Counted from the stretch's first letter, positions 1-10,405 are shown. The stretch is 64,000 nt of DNA from Bacteroidota bacterium (GCA_025361565.1 JANYKN010000189.1:124001-188000), one strand, 5' to 3'. Notes: a model not told the origin generated them from the letters alone. Translations and numbers: made by a program.

Positions 1-2211
1 GTCATGCCGGTATTTATAACTTGCAAAATATTTATTGAGTGAAGAATCCGGTTCATTAACAAAAACAGTATACTCCGAAAACTTGAAACTTGACATCAAT
101 AAACTATCTGCTGGAATAAAATGACGTGTATTTTGTTCTGTTTCTTCAGAAACACCAATCGTAATAAATTTTAGGTGTTCTGAAAGAATTGTTTTGTGCC
201 TGAGAAATTCAGATTCATTTGAAATATCATTGGTATTCAAAAAACTTGTATTAGACTCAAACTTAAATCCTTTAAATTTTAGTTCTGAATCAAAAGATGC
301 TTTTTTACCAGCATAATTATTTGACCTAAGCATATAATTTCCAGTAAAATTAATAAAACCAAGATCTTTTTTTTGAAATATTATGCCGCCAGTTATGCGC
401 TGCTCCTGCCAGGAATTAATTTGAGCAGGCAAGTTCCAATCACGCTCAAATTCAACATCATAGAAATTCTCTATTGGTTTAAATTTTTTATCGCCCATCT
501 GATAATTCGCAAATACTTTGAATTGAATATTATTGGTATCCCTATTTAGTAATCCCTGTTCAATGTTAAGTTTTAATGCGTATCCTTTGTCATCACCGTT
601 ATCCTTTGATGAATAAGTATTTACATCATAGTTTGTGAAAGCCATCTCAAAACCACTTGAAGCAAATTTTCCTATCTTAAAATTGCCACCAATAGTTGCC
701 ATTGTGCTTTTTTTTGGAGTTATAAAGATTGCAATTGGTTCATAAGCTCCTTGCTTTATCCCATTTACAGGAGAAAACCATTCGTAAACTTTTCCATTAG
801 CGTTATTTAATATTGGTTTGTAATTTCCATTATTTTCGCCTACATACGAAAATCCCAATTGATAAATAGCATTTAAAGAATTGGTAGAATATTGATAAAT
901 ACTATCATAGATTTGTCCATTGATGACGGTATCTTTTTGTAGGTACAAAATTTTGTCATTTCCAAAATCAACTTGTTTTATATATGGAGCAATGGCCAAC
1001 TGAATACTATCTCCTACCGATGCCAAAAAAGATTTGGTTTTATTGTCATAATTTTCAGATAAAGGATCGTTATTATTGTCTTTTTCAGTATAAATGTTAA
1101 ACCAAAAAGAAGCATTTTTACCTTGTAAATAATTCGTTTGAAAAGCCTGAAGTCTGGGATAAAACTGTTGCGCATATTCAAATTCAACAATTATCCTCGA
1201 ATCTTTTGATATCGGTTGGTTGCTTGTAAAAACAATTTCGGCAGAATTATAATCAATTACATAATCGAATTTTTCACCTCGAGCAAGCAACCGTCCGTCC
1301 ATATAAACTTTTTCAGAATTCGATAAGATAATTATATAAGTCTCATTATTAGCCCCGAATAAACGATAAGGCCCTTGATTCCCTTCAATTCCTTGTATCT
1401 TTAGCCTTGTATATTTTCCTTTTGCCAAACCAGCGCTTAATTCAGATTTCAACGAGAATTGCTTTGATTTTCCTAAATCAAAGCCCGAATACATTTGAAG
1501 ACCTCTGGCTTGCTTTTTCAATTCCATAAAATATCCATGAGGTTTATCCAATTCAATATCACCGAGTTTGATGCCTGATTTTTTAGTAAACAAATGGATA
1601 TAGATTTTGTCAAATTCTTGGATCTGTTGCGTATTTCCTTCTGGTTGAATAGGTAAATTATTATCAGAAATGGCTGCAAGTATCGAAACTTCATCATTAA
1701 TCTTTCCGGATAACTGCAGGTTTAGGTTCGATAGACTTACCAAGTCACGTTGATTACCAAAAGCTAAACCGCGAGAAATACTTCCATTTTTATCTAGTTT
1801 ATCATCATCGGTAAAACCATTCCCTATTTCGGAATCATCAGCTTGATTTTTCTGCTTTAAATGAAAGTTGCCAATAATAAGCGCGGTATCTTTATGTTTA
1901 TACGTTTCCGAAATATCCATTGGTAATATTCTATACTTAAGATGAATGCTTTTAAAAGCATTTTCATTATTATGCTTCTTAATAATGAGTTGAGATTTAG
2001 GGTAATTAATCACAAAATCTTCGTCTGCTAAGCGGTAGCCCAAATCAGTATATATTTCAAGAGATCCAGGCACAATACTCAGACTGTCAATGTGGATTGT
2101 ATCAAATGAAAATATTAAAGTTTTTTGACGCAATGAATTTGGCAATGTTTGCGACCATAGAGCATTTGCAAAAAGCAGTAGAATAATTACTATATAGTTT
2201 TTAAAATTCAA
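1..2211 (-). CDS. Large outer-membrane beta-barrel-like protein, 3' end off the window
   Basis: This reading frame is open from 2211 down to base 1, so at least 737 residues are seen and the C-terminus is missing. The only sensible start is a TTG at 2211: in-frame stops lie just upstream and the first ATG is over 100 residues in, after the signal peptide. Residues 1-20 look like a Sec signal (IVIILLLFANALWSQ). Around residues 272-345 is a conserved-looking segment with the motifs EGNQGPYRLFG and DYVIDYNSAEIVF, which I associate with large Bacteroidota surface/outer-membrane proteins of unknown function. The rest is rich in alternating aromatic and polar residues, typical of beta-barrel strands. 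It is divergent from pruA. I do not recognise a named family; an outer-membrane location is inferred. Confidence 0.75.
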   Translation of the reverse strand, partial: MNFKNYIVIILLLFANALWSQTLPNSLRQKTLIFSFDTIHIDSLSIVPGSLEIYTDLGYRLADEDFVINYPKSQLIIKKHNNENAFKSIHLKYRILPMDISETYKHKDTALIIGNFHLKQKNQADDSEIGNGFTDDDKLDKNGSISRGLAFGNQRDLVSLSNLNLQLSGKINDEVSILAAISDNNLPIQPEGNTQQIQEFDKIYIHLFTKKSGIKLGDIELDKPHGYFMELKKQARGLQMYSGFDLGKSKQFSLKSELSAGLAKGKYTRLKIQGIEGNQGPYRLFGANNETYIIILSNSEKVYMDGRLLARGEKFDYVIDYNSAEIVFTSNQPISKDSRIIVEFEYAQQFYPRLQAFQTNYLQGKNASFWFNIYTEKDNNNDPLSENYDNKTKSFLASVGDSIQLAIAPYIKQVDFGNDKILYLQKDTVINGQIYDSIYQYSTNSLNAIYQLGFSYVGENNGNYKPILNNANGKVYEWFSPVNGIKQGAYEPIAIFITPKKSTMATIGGNFKIGKFASSGFEMAFTNYDVNTYSSKDNGDDKGYALKLNIEQGLLNRDTNNIQFKVFANYQMGDKKFKPIENFYDVEFERDWNLPAQINSWQEQRITGGIIFQKKDLGFINFTGNYMLRSNNYAGKKASFDSELKFKGFKFESNTSFLNTNDISNESEFLRHKTILSEHLKFITIGVSEETEQNTRHFIPADSLLMSSFKFSEYTVFVNEPDSSLNKYFASYKYRHD

Positions 2212-2505
2212 ATTGATACTTGGCTTAAATTTTCATTAAAAATACATATTGCCTTTATATAATGATAAATAATATGGAACAGGATTTATACAAAGAAAAT
2301 CTATTTCAGTAATTTTTTCATAAAATTATACATTTAGACTAAATAAATATAATTATTAGAGTCAATAATTATAGTACTTCCAGTCAATAAATATTAAATC
2401 ATTCTAAATTATCAACTTCATCTCAGCTTCCACTTCATAATTTTGTTAAATGAATTAAATGCAATTAGTTGTTAAAAAGTCATTTATTAATTAAAGCGAT
2501 ATGTT

Positions 2506-2513
2506 TATTTTTG
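2506..2513 (+). promoter_or_regulatory. Bacteroidota -7 promoter element of pruA
   Basis: TATTTTTG matches the TAnnTTTG consensus, 40 bases before the pruA ATG. No clear -33 TTTG is present at the usual spacing. The rest of the 341-base divergent gap 2212-2552 holds only AT-rich sequence and presumably the promoter of the leftward gene. Confidence 0.5.
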
Positions 2514-2552
2514 CATATCGAAAATTTATAAACATAACAAATAATATCTAAA

Positions 2553-4178
2553 ATGAATAATGCAATATTTACTTTTAAAGAGCCTGTAAATGAGCCGGCT
2601 ATGACATTTTTAAAAGGAAGCAAAGAGCGTTTGCTGCTCGAAAATGAGCTTAACCGACAAAGCAATTTGCAAGTTGAAATTCCTCTTATAATTGGTGGAA
2701 AAGAAATTAAAACTGGCAATATTGGAAAAGTGGTGATGCCACATAATCATAAGCATGTTCTTGCTACTTATCACAAAGCCGGCGAAAAAGAAGTTAAAGA
2801 TGCCATTGATGCAGCTTTGGCAGCAAAATTAGCATGGATGGAACTTTCATGGATCGAAAGAGCATCAATTATGTTCAAGGCTGCAGAATTGATTTCAAAA
2901 AAGTACAGGTATATGCTGAATGCCGCTACCATGTTAGGTCAAGACAAGAATGCATATCAAGCCGAAATTGATTCAGTTTGCGAAACGATAGATTATTTAA
3001 GGTTTAATGCATATTTTTCATCTCAAATAATCTCAAATCAGCCGGGAATTGGCTTAGGAAACATCAATAGGTTAGAATACAGGCCATTAGAAGGATTTGT
3101 ATATACCATCACTCCTTTTAATTTTACAGCCATTGCGTCAAATTTAAACACTTCCGTGGCCATTATGGGCAACACTACTGTATGGAAACCAGCTACAACC
3201 TCATTACTTTCAAGTTATTATTTAATGATGATTTTTAAAGAAGCTGGTCTGCCTGATGGCGTAATTAATTTTGTACCAGGCTCAGGATCAGTTTTAAGCA
3301 ACGTTGTATTGAAACATCCAGATTTAGCAGGCATTCATTTTACAGGATCAACAGGAGTGTTCAACTATTTATGGAAAACAGTGGGAGACAATCTTGAATT
3401 GTACAAATCCTATCCTAAACTAGTTGGCGAAACCGGAGGAAAAGATTTTATTTTTGCTCATAATTCTGCAAAAAAACGCGAATTAGCAACTGCAATAGTA
3501 AGCGGTGCTTTTGAATATCAGGGTCAAAAATGTTCTGCTGCTTCCCGCACTTATATTCCTAAATCCATTTGGAAGGAAACAAAAGAGCATATTCTACAGC
3601 TAGTTAGCGAAATTAAAGTTGGAGATGTAATTGATTTTAACAACTATATGAATGCAGTAATTGATGAAGATTCATTTGATAACATCATGAGTTATATCAA
3701 TTATGCTAAAAAATCGGATGATGCTCAAATTATAGCAGGTGGTGAAGGAGATAAATCAATCGGTTATTTTGTTCAACCAACTATAATTGTAACTACCAAT
3801 CCAAATTTCAAAAGCATGCAGGAAGAAATTTTTGGTCCTGTAATGACAATTTATGTGTATGAAGACGATAAATATGAAGAAACACTAAAAATTTGCGATC
3901 AAACTTCGCAATATGCATTAACCGGTGCTATTTTTTCTAATGACAAATACGCTACAGTATTAGCTTGTAGGCTTTTACGATATGCTGCCGGAAATTTCTA
4001 TTATAATGATAAACCATCGGGTGCTATGGTAGGGCAACAGCCGTTTGGTGGTGCGCGGATGTCGGGAACAAACGATAAGGCTGGCAGTTCATTAAATCTT
4101 TTGCGCTGGACAAGTCCAAGAACTATCAAAGAAACACTTGTCAGTCCTTCTGAAATAAAATATCCTTACATGGATTAG
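2553..4178 (+). CDS. pruA: L-glutamate gamma-semialdehyde dehydrogenase (1-pyrroline-5-carboxylate dehydrogenase)
   Basis: The enzyme oxidises glutamate semialdehyde (from proline or ornithine) to glutamate with NAD+ in the cytosol. The 541-residue protein is a complete aldehyde dehydrogenase of the stand-alone P5CDH type. The catalytic cysteine is C327 in GQKCSAASR, and the general-base glutamate is E293 in GETGGKDF. The NAD-binding region contains TPFNFTAIASN and FTGSTGVF, and the C-terminal QQPFGGARMSGTNDKAG segment is typical of P5CDH rather than other aldehyde dehydrogenases. It appears monocistronic, with its own promoter and a terminator right behind it. No proline dehydrogenase gene is in the window, so the pathway step before it must be encoded elsewhere. 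Confidence 0.95.
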   Translation: MNNAIFTFKEPVNEPAMTFLKGSKERLLLENELNRQSNLQVEIPLIIGGKEIKTGNIGKVVMPHNHKHVLATYHKAGEKEVKDAIDAALAAKLAWMELSWIERASIMFKAAELISKKYRYMLNAATMLGQDKNAYQAEIDSVCETIDYLRFNAYFSSQIISNQPGIGLGNINRLEYRPLEGFVYTITPFNFTAIASNLNTSVAIMGNTTVWKPATTSLLSSYYLMMIFKEAGLPDGVINFVPGSGSVLSNVVLKHPDLAGIHFTGSTGVFNYLWKTVGDNLELYKSYPKLVGETGGKDFIFAHNSAKKRELATAIVSGAFEYQGQKCSAASRTYIPKSIWKETKEHILQLVSEIKVGDVIDFNNYMNAVIDEDSFDNIMSYINYAKKSDDAQIIAGGEGDKSIGYFVQPTIIVTTNPNFKSMQEEIFGPVMTIYVYEDDKYEETLKICDQTSQYALTGAIFSNDKYATVLACRLLRYAAGNFYYNDKPSGAMVGQQPFGGARMSGTNDKAGSSLNLLRWTSPRTIKETLVSPSEIKYPYMD

Positions 4179-4204
4179 TATCTTTTCATTAAAACGAATA
4201 TTAG

Positions 4205-4237
4205 ATCAGGTAGTTTAGTAATTGCCTGATTTTTTTT
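4205..4237 (+). terminator. Rho-independent terminator of pruA
   Basis: ATCAGG (4205-4210) pairs with CCTGAT (4225-4230), followed by seven T. The loop is 14 bases. It lies 27 bases after the pruA stop. Confidence 0.7.
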
Positions 4238-4310
4238 ACAAAAATTCATGTTTTTTATCATGTTTTTATAGCTTCAATCGATTATTACAGACTGAAAACT
4301 AAGTATGTTT

Positions 4311-4318
4311 TACATTTG
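4311..4318 (+). promoter_or_regulatory. Bacteroidota -7 promoter element of waaA
   Basis: TACATTTG is an exact TAnnTTTG match 89 bases upstream of the chosen waaA ATG, between the pruA terminator and the gene. No strong -33 box is visible. Confidence 0.5.
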
Positions 4319-4406
4319 TTTATAAGCTGTTTATATTAGAATTCCTCCCAATTTTGATTATATCATAATTAGATCTACTTTCAACCTCCCATTTTTGAAT
4401 CTATTT

Positions 4407-5645
4407 ATGAATGTAATTTATCATTTAGGTTTGTATTTGTTTAATTTTCTGCTATTTATAGGTAAACCTTTTAACAAAAGAGCCAAACTGTGGATTAAAG
4501 GTAGACAAGGAATTTATGATCAAATTGCCGGAAAATTAATGGAAAATGAGCGGAGAATGTGGATTCATGCGGCTTCTTTGGGCGAATTCGAGCAAGGAAG
4601 ACCGGTTATTGAAGAAATTAAAAAACAATCTCCTCATTTAAAAATTGTACTCACTTTTTTTTCTCCTTCGGGTTACGAAATCAGAAAGGATTATCCACAT
4701 GTTGATTATGTTTTTTATCTGCCATTGGATACATCTGCAAATGCGAAGAAATTTATCAACTTGCTAAAACCTGAATTTGTTATTTTTATTAAGTACGAAT
4801 TTTGGCCTAATTTTTTGAATACCCTTAAAAATAGACGAATACCAACTTTCCTTATCTCAGCAATTTTTAGAAAGGACCAGGTATTTTTCCATTGGTACGG
4901 AAAATGGTACAGGAAAATACTTGAATCTTTTACCTGGTTTTTTGTTCAAAATGAAGAATCAAAAACATTACTCAACCAAATTGGTTATCAGAATATTACC
5001 ATTTCAGGTGATACCCGTTTCGACAGGGTTTCTGAAATTGCCCAACAAGTAAAATCATTTCCAGTTATAGAAAAATTTGCCAAAGATCATTATGTAATTA
5101 TTCTAGGTAGTAGTTGGAAAGCCGACGAGGATATTCTATGGGATTATATCAATAATGAATCTAATAATATTCGTTTTATCATTGCGCCCCACGAAATTCA
5201 CGAATCCAATATTCTAAGGATAATTAAAAATATTTCAAAAAAAACTATTAGATACTCACAGGCATTGGAGTCGATGGTTAATGAATATGAAATATTAATA
5301 ATTGACAATATTGGTATGCTTTCTTCGATATATCAATATGGAACAGTTGCTTATATTGGAGGAGGATTTGGTTCGGGAATACATAATATTTTAGAACCTG
5401 CCACATTTGGCCTCCCTGTTTTGTTTGGACCTGATTATCATAAATTTCAGGAAGCCATTGATTTAATTGAACAGGGCGGTGCATTTGAAGTAAGCAGCAA
5501 AACAATGGTTACCGAAAAATTGGAAAAACTTTTTATAGATGAAAAATATTGCAAAGAGGCAGGTAATATTTGCAGAAAATATGTAGGTGATAAAAAAGGG
5601 GCAACCTATGTTATTACTGAGCATATTCAGTCGTATCTTAAATAA
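4407..5645 (+). CDS. waaA: 3-deoxy-D-manno-octulosonic acid (Kdo) transferase
   Basis: This GT30 glycosyltransferase adds Kdo from CMP-Kdo to lipid A precursor at the inner face of the cytoplasmic membrane. The ATG at 4407 is chosen over an in-frame TTG at 4395 because the protein then begins with the usual short hydrophobic anchor (YHLGLYLFNFLLFIG). The N-domain motif HAASLGEFEQGRP places the likely catalytic glutamate at E60. The C-terminal nucleotide-sugar half contains GGGFGSGIHNILEPATFG and PVLFGPDYHKF, both diagnostic of KdtA/WaaA. At 412 residues the length is normal for Bacteroidota. It shows that the organism makes Kdo-containing lipopolysaccharide or lipooligosaccharide. The next gene starts 119 bases later and is probably separate. 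Confidence 0.95.
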   Translation: MNVIYHLGLYLFNFLLFIGKPFNKRAKLWIKGRQGIYDQIAGKLMENERRMWIHAASLGEFEQGRPVIEEIKKQSPHLKIVLTFFSPSGYEIRKDYPHVDYVFYLPLDTSANAKKFINLLKPEFVIFIKYEFWPNFLNTLKNRRIPTFLISAIFRKDQVFFHWYGKWYRKILESFTWFFVQNEESKTLLNQIGYQNITISGDTRFDRVSEIAQQVKSFPVIEKFAKDHYVIILGSSWKADEDILWDYINNESNNIRFIIAPHEIHESNILRIIKNISKKTIRYSQALESMVNEYEILIIDNIGMLSSIYQYGTVAYIGGGFGSGIHNILEPATFGLPVLFGPDYHKFQEAIDLIEQGGAFEVSSKTMVTEKLEKLFIDEKYCKEAGNICRKYVGDKKGATYVITEHIQSYLK

Positions 5646-5763
5646 GAAAAAACAAAATTAAAATTAAGCCAAACATGATAATCTAACAATGTATAATTAA
5701 ACAAATTGTATTACCATTGCAGAAATTTTTAAACTTCTAAATATTAACCAATCTAAATTATCA

Positions 5764-8394
5764 ATGAAAAAGAGGATTTTTAAGTTGTTTATTTCGGCAG
5801 CAATTCTACTCGCTGCTGTAAACGTCTTCGGACAAGGAACTACGGAACTTACCGGCAAGGTAATGAGCGGAAAAGACATACTGACTGGAGCAACAGTTGT
5901 TGCGATTCATTCGGAATCTGGAGAAAAATCCGGCGCTATTACGGATATTGACGGAGTGTTCAAAATTGGAAATTTGAAACCTGGTAATTACCATGTATCG
6001 ATTTCATTTATTGGATATGCAGTTTCAGAACAAAAACTTTCTTTAGCTGGGGGCACTAAAGATTTAGGTATTATCAATCTTGAAGGAGAAGACATTTCAA
6101 TTGCTGAAATCAGCGTAATGGCTTCTGTTGCAGTTGACAGAAAAACCCCTGTTGCAATATCTTCGATCAAACCAGAAATTATTCTTGAAAAATTAGGAAC
6201 CAAAGAATTTCCTGAAATATTAAAGAATACTCCATCAGTTTATGCAACTAAAAGAGGTGGTGCTTTTGGCGATTCACGTATTAACCTTCGTGGTTTTTCA
6301 TCAGAAAACATTGCGGTAATGATTAACGGTGTTCCAGTAAACGATATGGAATGGGGCGGTATTTACTGGTCAAATTGGGCAGGTTTATCAGATGTTACAC
6401 GTTCTATGCAGGTTCAGCGCGGTTTGGGTGCTTCTAAAATTGCAGTTCCTTCTGTTGGTGGTTCCATTAATATTGTAACAAATACTACCAATGCTAAACA
6501 AGGTGGTGCAATCTCAACAATGACAGGAAACGATGGTTACCAAAAAGTTTCATTTTCTGTTTCTACTGGCTTAACACCAAAAGGATGGGCTGTTACTTTA
6601 TTAGGTGCAAGAACCAAAGGTGATGGCTATATTCAGGGAACTGAATTTGAAGGTTATTCTTATTTCTTAAATATCTCTAAAAGAATTAACGAAAAGCATT
6701 TATTATCTTTTACAGGTTTTGGTGCGCCTCAGTGGCACAATCAAAGATATTCAGGTGATATGCAGACAATTGCTAAATGGCAAACCTTTAAAGATGGTTA
6801 CAAATTTAATCCAGCTTATGGATTTGGTGTAAATGGCCAAAGAGTAAACGTAAATAACAATTTTTACCACAAGCCACAATTCTCTTTAAACCATTTCTGG
6901 ACTATTGATCAAAACACTTCTTTATCTACTGCAGTTTATTATTCATTTGGAACAGGTGGTGGTAAAGGTGCATATGGTAACAGTTCAAGCAATTTGTATT
7001 CATCCAGTCCTTATAGAACTATTGAAGGTTATATGGATTTTGCTACTATTGAGAATGAAAATGCTGCTAATGTTAATGGATCACAAGCTGCACTATACAA
7101 TAACAATAATAACCATCAGTGGAGTGGTTTTATTTCGAACTTGAACAAACGTTTTTCAGATAAATTAAACTTTTCAGGAGGTATTGACTTAAGATACTAC
7201 GTTGGTGAACATAATGGCAAAATTGCAGACTTATTAGGCGGTCAGTTTTTAATTGATCCTGCAAGGGCAAATGTTGCATTTAGAGCCAATGATCCTAGCT
7301 ATGTTAATCAAAGATTATATGTTGGTGATAATGTAAGGAGAAATTATTATGGCCATGTACTTTGGGAAGGCGCCTTTGGACAGTTGGAGTATACTCCAGT
7401 ATCTAATTTAAGTACTTTTGTTGCTGCATCTATATCAAATACTACATACTGGAGAGTTGATAAAATGTATTATGATAAAGCCAATGAAAAATCTGCAAAT
7501 GTTAATTTCTTAGGCTATAGCGCCAAAGGAGGTGCCAATTACAATTTAAATGAAAATCACAATGTTTTTGCAAATGTTGGATTCTTTTCAAGAGCACCGT
7601 TCTTTGCTAATGTTTTTGTTGCATCTAATGTTAGCAATGTTATCAACCAAAAAGCTATTAATGAGGAAGTTACTTCTGCTGAAGTAGGTTATGGCATGCG
7701 TTATGATTTTATTTCTTTGAATTTGAACTTATACAATACTATTTGGAATAATAAATCTTTATCTGGAACTATTGTTTCCACAGATCCAAACAAAGGTACT
7801 TACAATGCACAGGGAATAAAAGCTATCCACAGAGGAGTAGAATTGGACTTTGTTATGAAACCATTTGACAAACTTGACATAAGGGGTATGGCTTCAGTAG
7901 GTGATTGGAAATGGGATCATAATGTTGAGGCTTATACTTATGATAAAGATGGTCAGGCTGTTGACAAAAATGGTAATGTTGTTGAACCTTTAAGCGATGC
8001 TCATAACAAAATTAGTTTATTAATTGCTAATGTACATGTAAGTGATGCAGCTCAGACCAGTGCTTCTCTAGGTTTTAACTATGAATTATTGAAAGGATTG
8101 AAATTCGGACTTGATGCCAACTATTTTGCAAGATTATTTGCTTATGCCAATGTTACAACTTTAAAAGGCAATGATACATGGCAAGTTCCTGATTATTATA
8201 CTATTGATGCAAACCTTGTTTATTATTTCAAATTTGCTAACTTAAATAGTACACTTTATTTTAATGTTGACAATGTGCTGGATGGCGAATATATTGCTGA
8301 TGCAAATAATGGTGCTAACAGTGATTGGCAAACATCTACTGTATACTACGGATTTGGTAGGACATGGTCTCTAGGTTTAAAAATTAACTTCTAA
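5764..8394 (+). CDS. TonB-dependent outer-membrane receptor with carboxypeptidase-regulatory domain
   Basis: This is an 876-residue outer-membrane active transporter. Residues 1-23 are a signal peptide (LLAAVNVFGQ). Residues about 27-110 form a CarboxypepD_reg-like beta-sandwich (ELTGKVMSGKD, SISFIGYAVSE), as usual in Bacteroidota receptors. The plug domain follows (LRGFSSENIAVMINGVPVND, then VQRGLGASKIAVPSVGGSIN), and the remainder is the 22-strand barrel, ending in an aromatic-containing strand (WSLGLKINF). Only 5 bases separate it from the next gene, a lipoprotein, so the two are an operon in the manner of SusC/SusD pairs, although the partner is not SusD-like. The substrate is not known from sequence. 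The secreted nuclease downstream suggests nucleic-acid breakdown products, but this is inference. Confidence 0.92.
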   Translation: MKKRIFKLFISAAILLAAVNVFGQGTTELTGKVMSGKDILTGATVVAIHSESGEKSGAITDIDGVFKIGNLKPGNYHVSISFIGYAVSEQKLSLAGGTKDLGIINLEGEDISIAEISVMASVAVDRKTPVAISSIKPEIILEKLGTKEFPEILKNTPSVYATKRGGAFGDSRINLRGFSSENIAVMINGVPVNDMEWGGIYWSNWAGLSDVTRSMQVQRGLGASKIAVPSVGGSINIVTNTTNAKQGGAISTMTGNDGYQKVSFSVSTGLTPKGWAVTLLGARTKGDGYIQGTEFEGYSYFLNISKRINEKHLLSFTGFGAPQWHNQRYSGDMQTIAKWQTFKDGYKFNPAYGFGVNGQRVNVNNNFYHKPQFSLNHFWTIDQNTSLSTAVYYSFGTGGGKGAYGNSSSNLYSSSPYRTIEGYMDFATIENENAANVNGSQAALYNNNNNHQWSGFISNLNKRFSDKLNFSGGIDLRYYVGEHNGKIADLLGGQFLIDPARANVAFRANDPSYVNQRLYVGDNVRRNYYGHVLWEGAFGQLEYTPVSNLSTFVAASISNTTYWRVDKMYYDKANEKSANVNFLGYSAKGGANYNLNENHNVFANVGFFSRAPFFANVFVASNVSNVINQKAINEEVTSAEVGYGMRYDFISLNLNLYNTIWNNKSLSGTIVSTDPNKGTYNAQGIKAIHRGVELDFVMKPFDKLDIRGMASVGDWKWDHNVEAYTYDKDGQAVDKNGNVVEPLSDAHNKISLLIANVHVSDAAQTSASLGFNYELLKGLKFGLDANYFARLFAYANVTTLKGNDTWQVPDYYTIDANLVYYFKFANLNSTLYFNVDNVLDGEYIADANNGANSDWQTSTVYYGFGRTWSLGLKINF

Positions 8395-8399
8395 TATTT

Positions 8400-10355
8400 A
8401 TGAAAATGAAGAAAATAATATTTTCGCTTTTGGCAGTAGCTCTGATTTTTACTGCTTGCAATAAATTCAACGATCAATTTGATGGGTTAGACGAATTGGC
8501 AGCGCCCACTAACCTTGCTAAATACAACTATACACTAGTAGCCGCTGACTATACTGATATTAGCAACAAAGCACTTAAAATTGCAACTAATGCTGATGAT
8601 TCCGCTAAAGCCAGAAGTATTAACACAAACAAATTCTTTTCGGCAACTGTTCCAGCCTCAAATTATGTAGGTCTTTTGTTAAATACAAAATATCCTTATG
8701 GTGATTATTTTACAAATGCTAATATTACCTATACTTTTGGCCAGAACTCACCAACTTTCAGTACTTTGAATACCGCAGATTATCAATATGTATGGAATGA
8801 TCCATATTGGTATGTGGAGGCTTTAACCCCTGCTACTGCTCCAGACATTAAAATGAATAGCATTCTTAAAAATAAGTATCCTACAGCAGCTGCAGGAGAA
8901 TATCGATTCATTGAATTCAATTACTCTGCAGCAGAGGCTGCGATACAAAGTGTTGATTCCAGTTATTTTTTCGATAATTTTGAAACTCACGCGTATACAA
9001 CCGTTGCTCCATATGTTCCAATTAGTGAAAATGGTTGGATGCAGAAGGATACCGCTTTGGGTAGTGTAAAAGGAATTTACAATTGTAGATTTTTCAGTGC
9101 AAACAGGTATGCACAAATAACTTCAAACGCAACAAACGAGAAAAACGATGTGTTTTTGATTACAAAACAGATAGATTTAACACTGGCAACAAATCCCGTT
9201 TTAAAATTTGATGTAAATGTGGGTTATTGGAATGCAACCTGTTTACAGGTTCTTGTTTCTGAGGATTTCGATGGTAATGTTGCAAATATCGGAGCAGCTA
9301 CATGGAATGATATAACCTCAAACTTTACTTTACCTGTAATACCAATTGCTGCCTATGGAACACTAGCGCCCGCAGGTATAGCTGATTTAACTTCTTATGC
9401 CGGTAAAAAAGTATATGTGGCTTATAAGTACAGTGGGGATAGCCGTACTGCTACTGTTACAAAAATTACTACCACCTACCAACTTGATAATATTAAGGTT
9501 TGCAAAACAACTCAAGGACTTACTATACCAAGTTCAGAGAAACAGTATCTTACTTATAATTTTGACGGTACCAATTGGGTTAAACTAAGTAGTGAAACCT
9601 ATTATGTACTTCAGCCTGCAGATTATACTGCAATGGGATTAACTTCAATTTCTGCATCCGATTTGGTTAATTATATTCCAAATTTCTTAAAGATTAAATA
9701 TCCATACGCATTAGAGGGTGCATCTAAAAATGTAGTTTATAAAACTTCTACTGGTGTTAATAATGCTACTCAATTTGTATTATCAGGAGGTGTTTGGTCA
9801 TCAAATACATTTAAAATCAGCAAAACGGAACAATTTGTTTTTACAGCTGATGGTTGGGTTTTTGATCCTACAATCAATATGGAAATGGCAAAAACTGATT
9901 ATCAGATTATGGTGGACTATGTTTTTGCAAACTCATCACTTTCAATTTTTGCTAATCCTGAATTTAAAAACGAGGAGTTTTATTACGGATTTGGAAGCAG
10001 ATATTCAAATGTTAGTTTCAGGTTAAGTTACCGCGATCCTTTCTATTTTATTGGTAAAACATATCAACAACCAGCATCTGCTGATGCTGAGTTATTTGCG
10101 CTAACATCTACTACCGATAAAGTTGCTTTACTTTGGACCAGAATGGAAGAAGGTATGAACATATTTTTACAGAAACGATTCCCTAATGCAATTCCACAGG
10201 TTAGTGGAGTAGATGTTTTCTACAATGTAAAGGTAAAAATTTATACTCCGGATGGTGTTACATCAACAGTTACAGATACTTACATTTATAAGTATCAATG
10301 TACTGGTGCTGGTTCTCCTCCAACATTTGTGTTTATTTCAAAAACAAAAGTGTAG
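8400..10355 (+). CDS. Surface lipoprotein with choice-of-anchor-J/DUF5017-like domain, receptor partner
   Basis: The 651-residue protein begins with a lipoprotein signal peptide ending at C20 (ALIFTAC), so it is probably lipidated and surface-exposed. Residues about 195-365 resemble the choice-of-anchor J / DUF5017 type of beta-sandwich: FFDNFETHAY, NGWMQKD, LTLATNPVLKFDVNVGYWNA and TYQLDNIKVCK. The remaining N- and C-terminal regions are rich in Tyr, Thr and Asp and contain repeated YPYG/YPYA-type motifs near KYPY. It is translationally close to the TonB receptor (5-base gap) and is followed by a strong terminator, so the operon ends here. It occupies the SusD-like position but has no visible TPR or SusD fold. 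A substrate-binding role is inferred from context. Confidence 0.75.
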   Translation: MKMKKIIFSLLAVALIFTACNKFNDQFDGLDELAAPTNLAKYNYTLVAADYTDISNKALKIATNADDSAKARSINTNKFFSATVPASNYVGLLLNTKYPYGDYFTNANITYTFGQNSPTFSTLNTADYQYVWNDPYWYVEALTPATAPDIKMNSILKNKYPTAAAGEYRFIEFNYSAAEAAIQSVDSSYFFDNFETHAYTTVAPYVPISENGWMQKDTALGSVKGIYNCRFFSANRYAQITSNATNEKNDVFLITKQIDLTLATNPVLKFDVNVGYWNATCLQVLVSEDFDGNVANIGAATWNDITSNFTLPVIPIAAYGTLAPAGIADLTSYAGKKVYVAYKYSGDSRTATVTKITTTYQLDNIKVCKTTQGLTIPSSEKQYLTYNFDGTNWVKLSSETYYVLQPADYTAMGLTSISASDLVNYIPNFLKIKYPYALEGASKNVVYKTSTGVNNATQFVLSGGVWSSNTFKISKTEQFVFTADGWVFDPTINMEMAKTDYQIMVDYVFANSSLSIFANPEFKNEEFYYGFGSRYSNVSFRLSYRDPFYFIGKTYQQPASADAELFALTSTTDKVALLWTRMEEGMNIFLQKRFPNAIPQVSGVDVFYNVKVKIYTPDGVTSTVTDTYIYKYQCTGAGSPPTFVFISKTKV

Positions 10356-10370
10356 TTGATCTGATAATAA

Positions 10371-10405
10371 AAAAACCCTGTCAGTTTTTGACAGGGTTTT
10401 TTTTT
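10371..10405 (+). terminator. Strong Rho-independent terminator closing the receptor operon
   Basis: A 13-bp perfect stem (10371-10383 with 10389-10401, core ACCCTGTCA / TGACAGGGT) has a 5-base loop and runs into a stretch of T. Confidence 0.9.
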
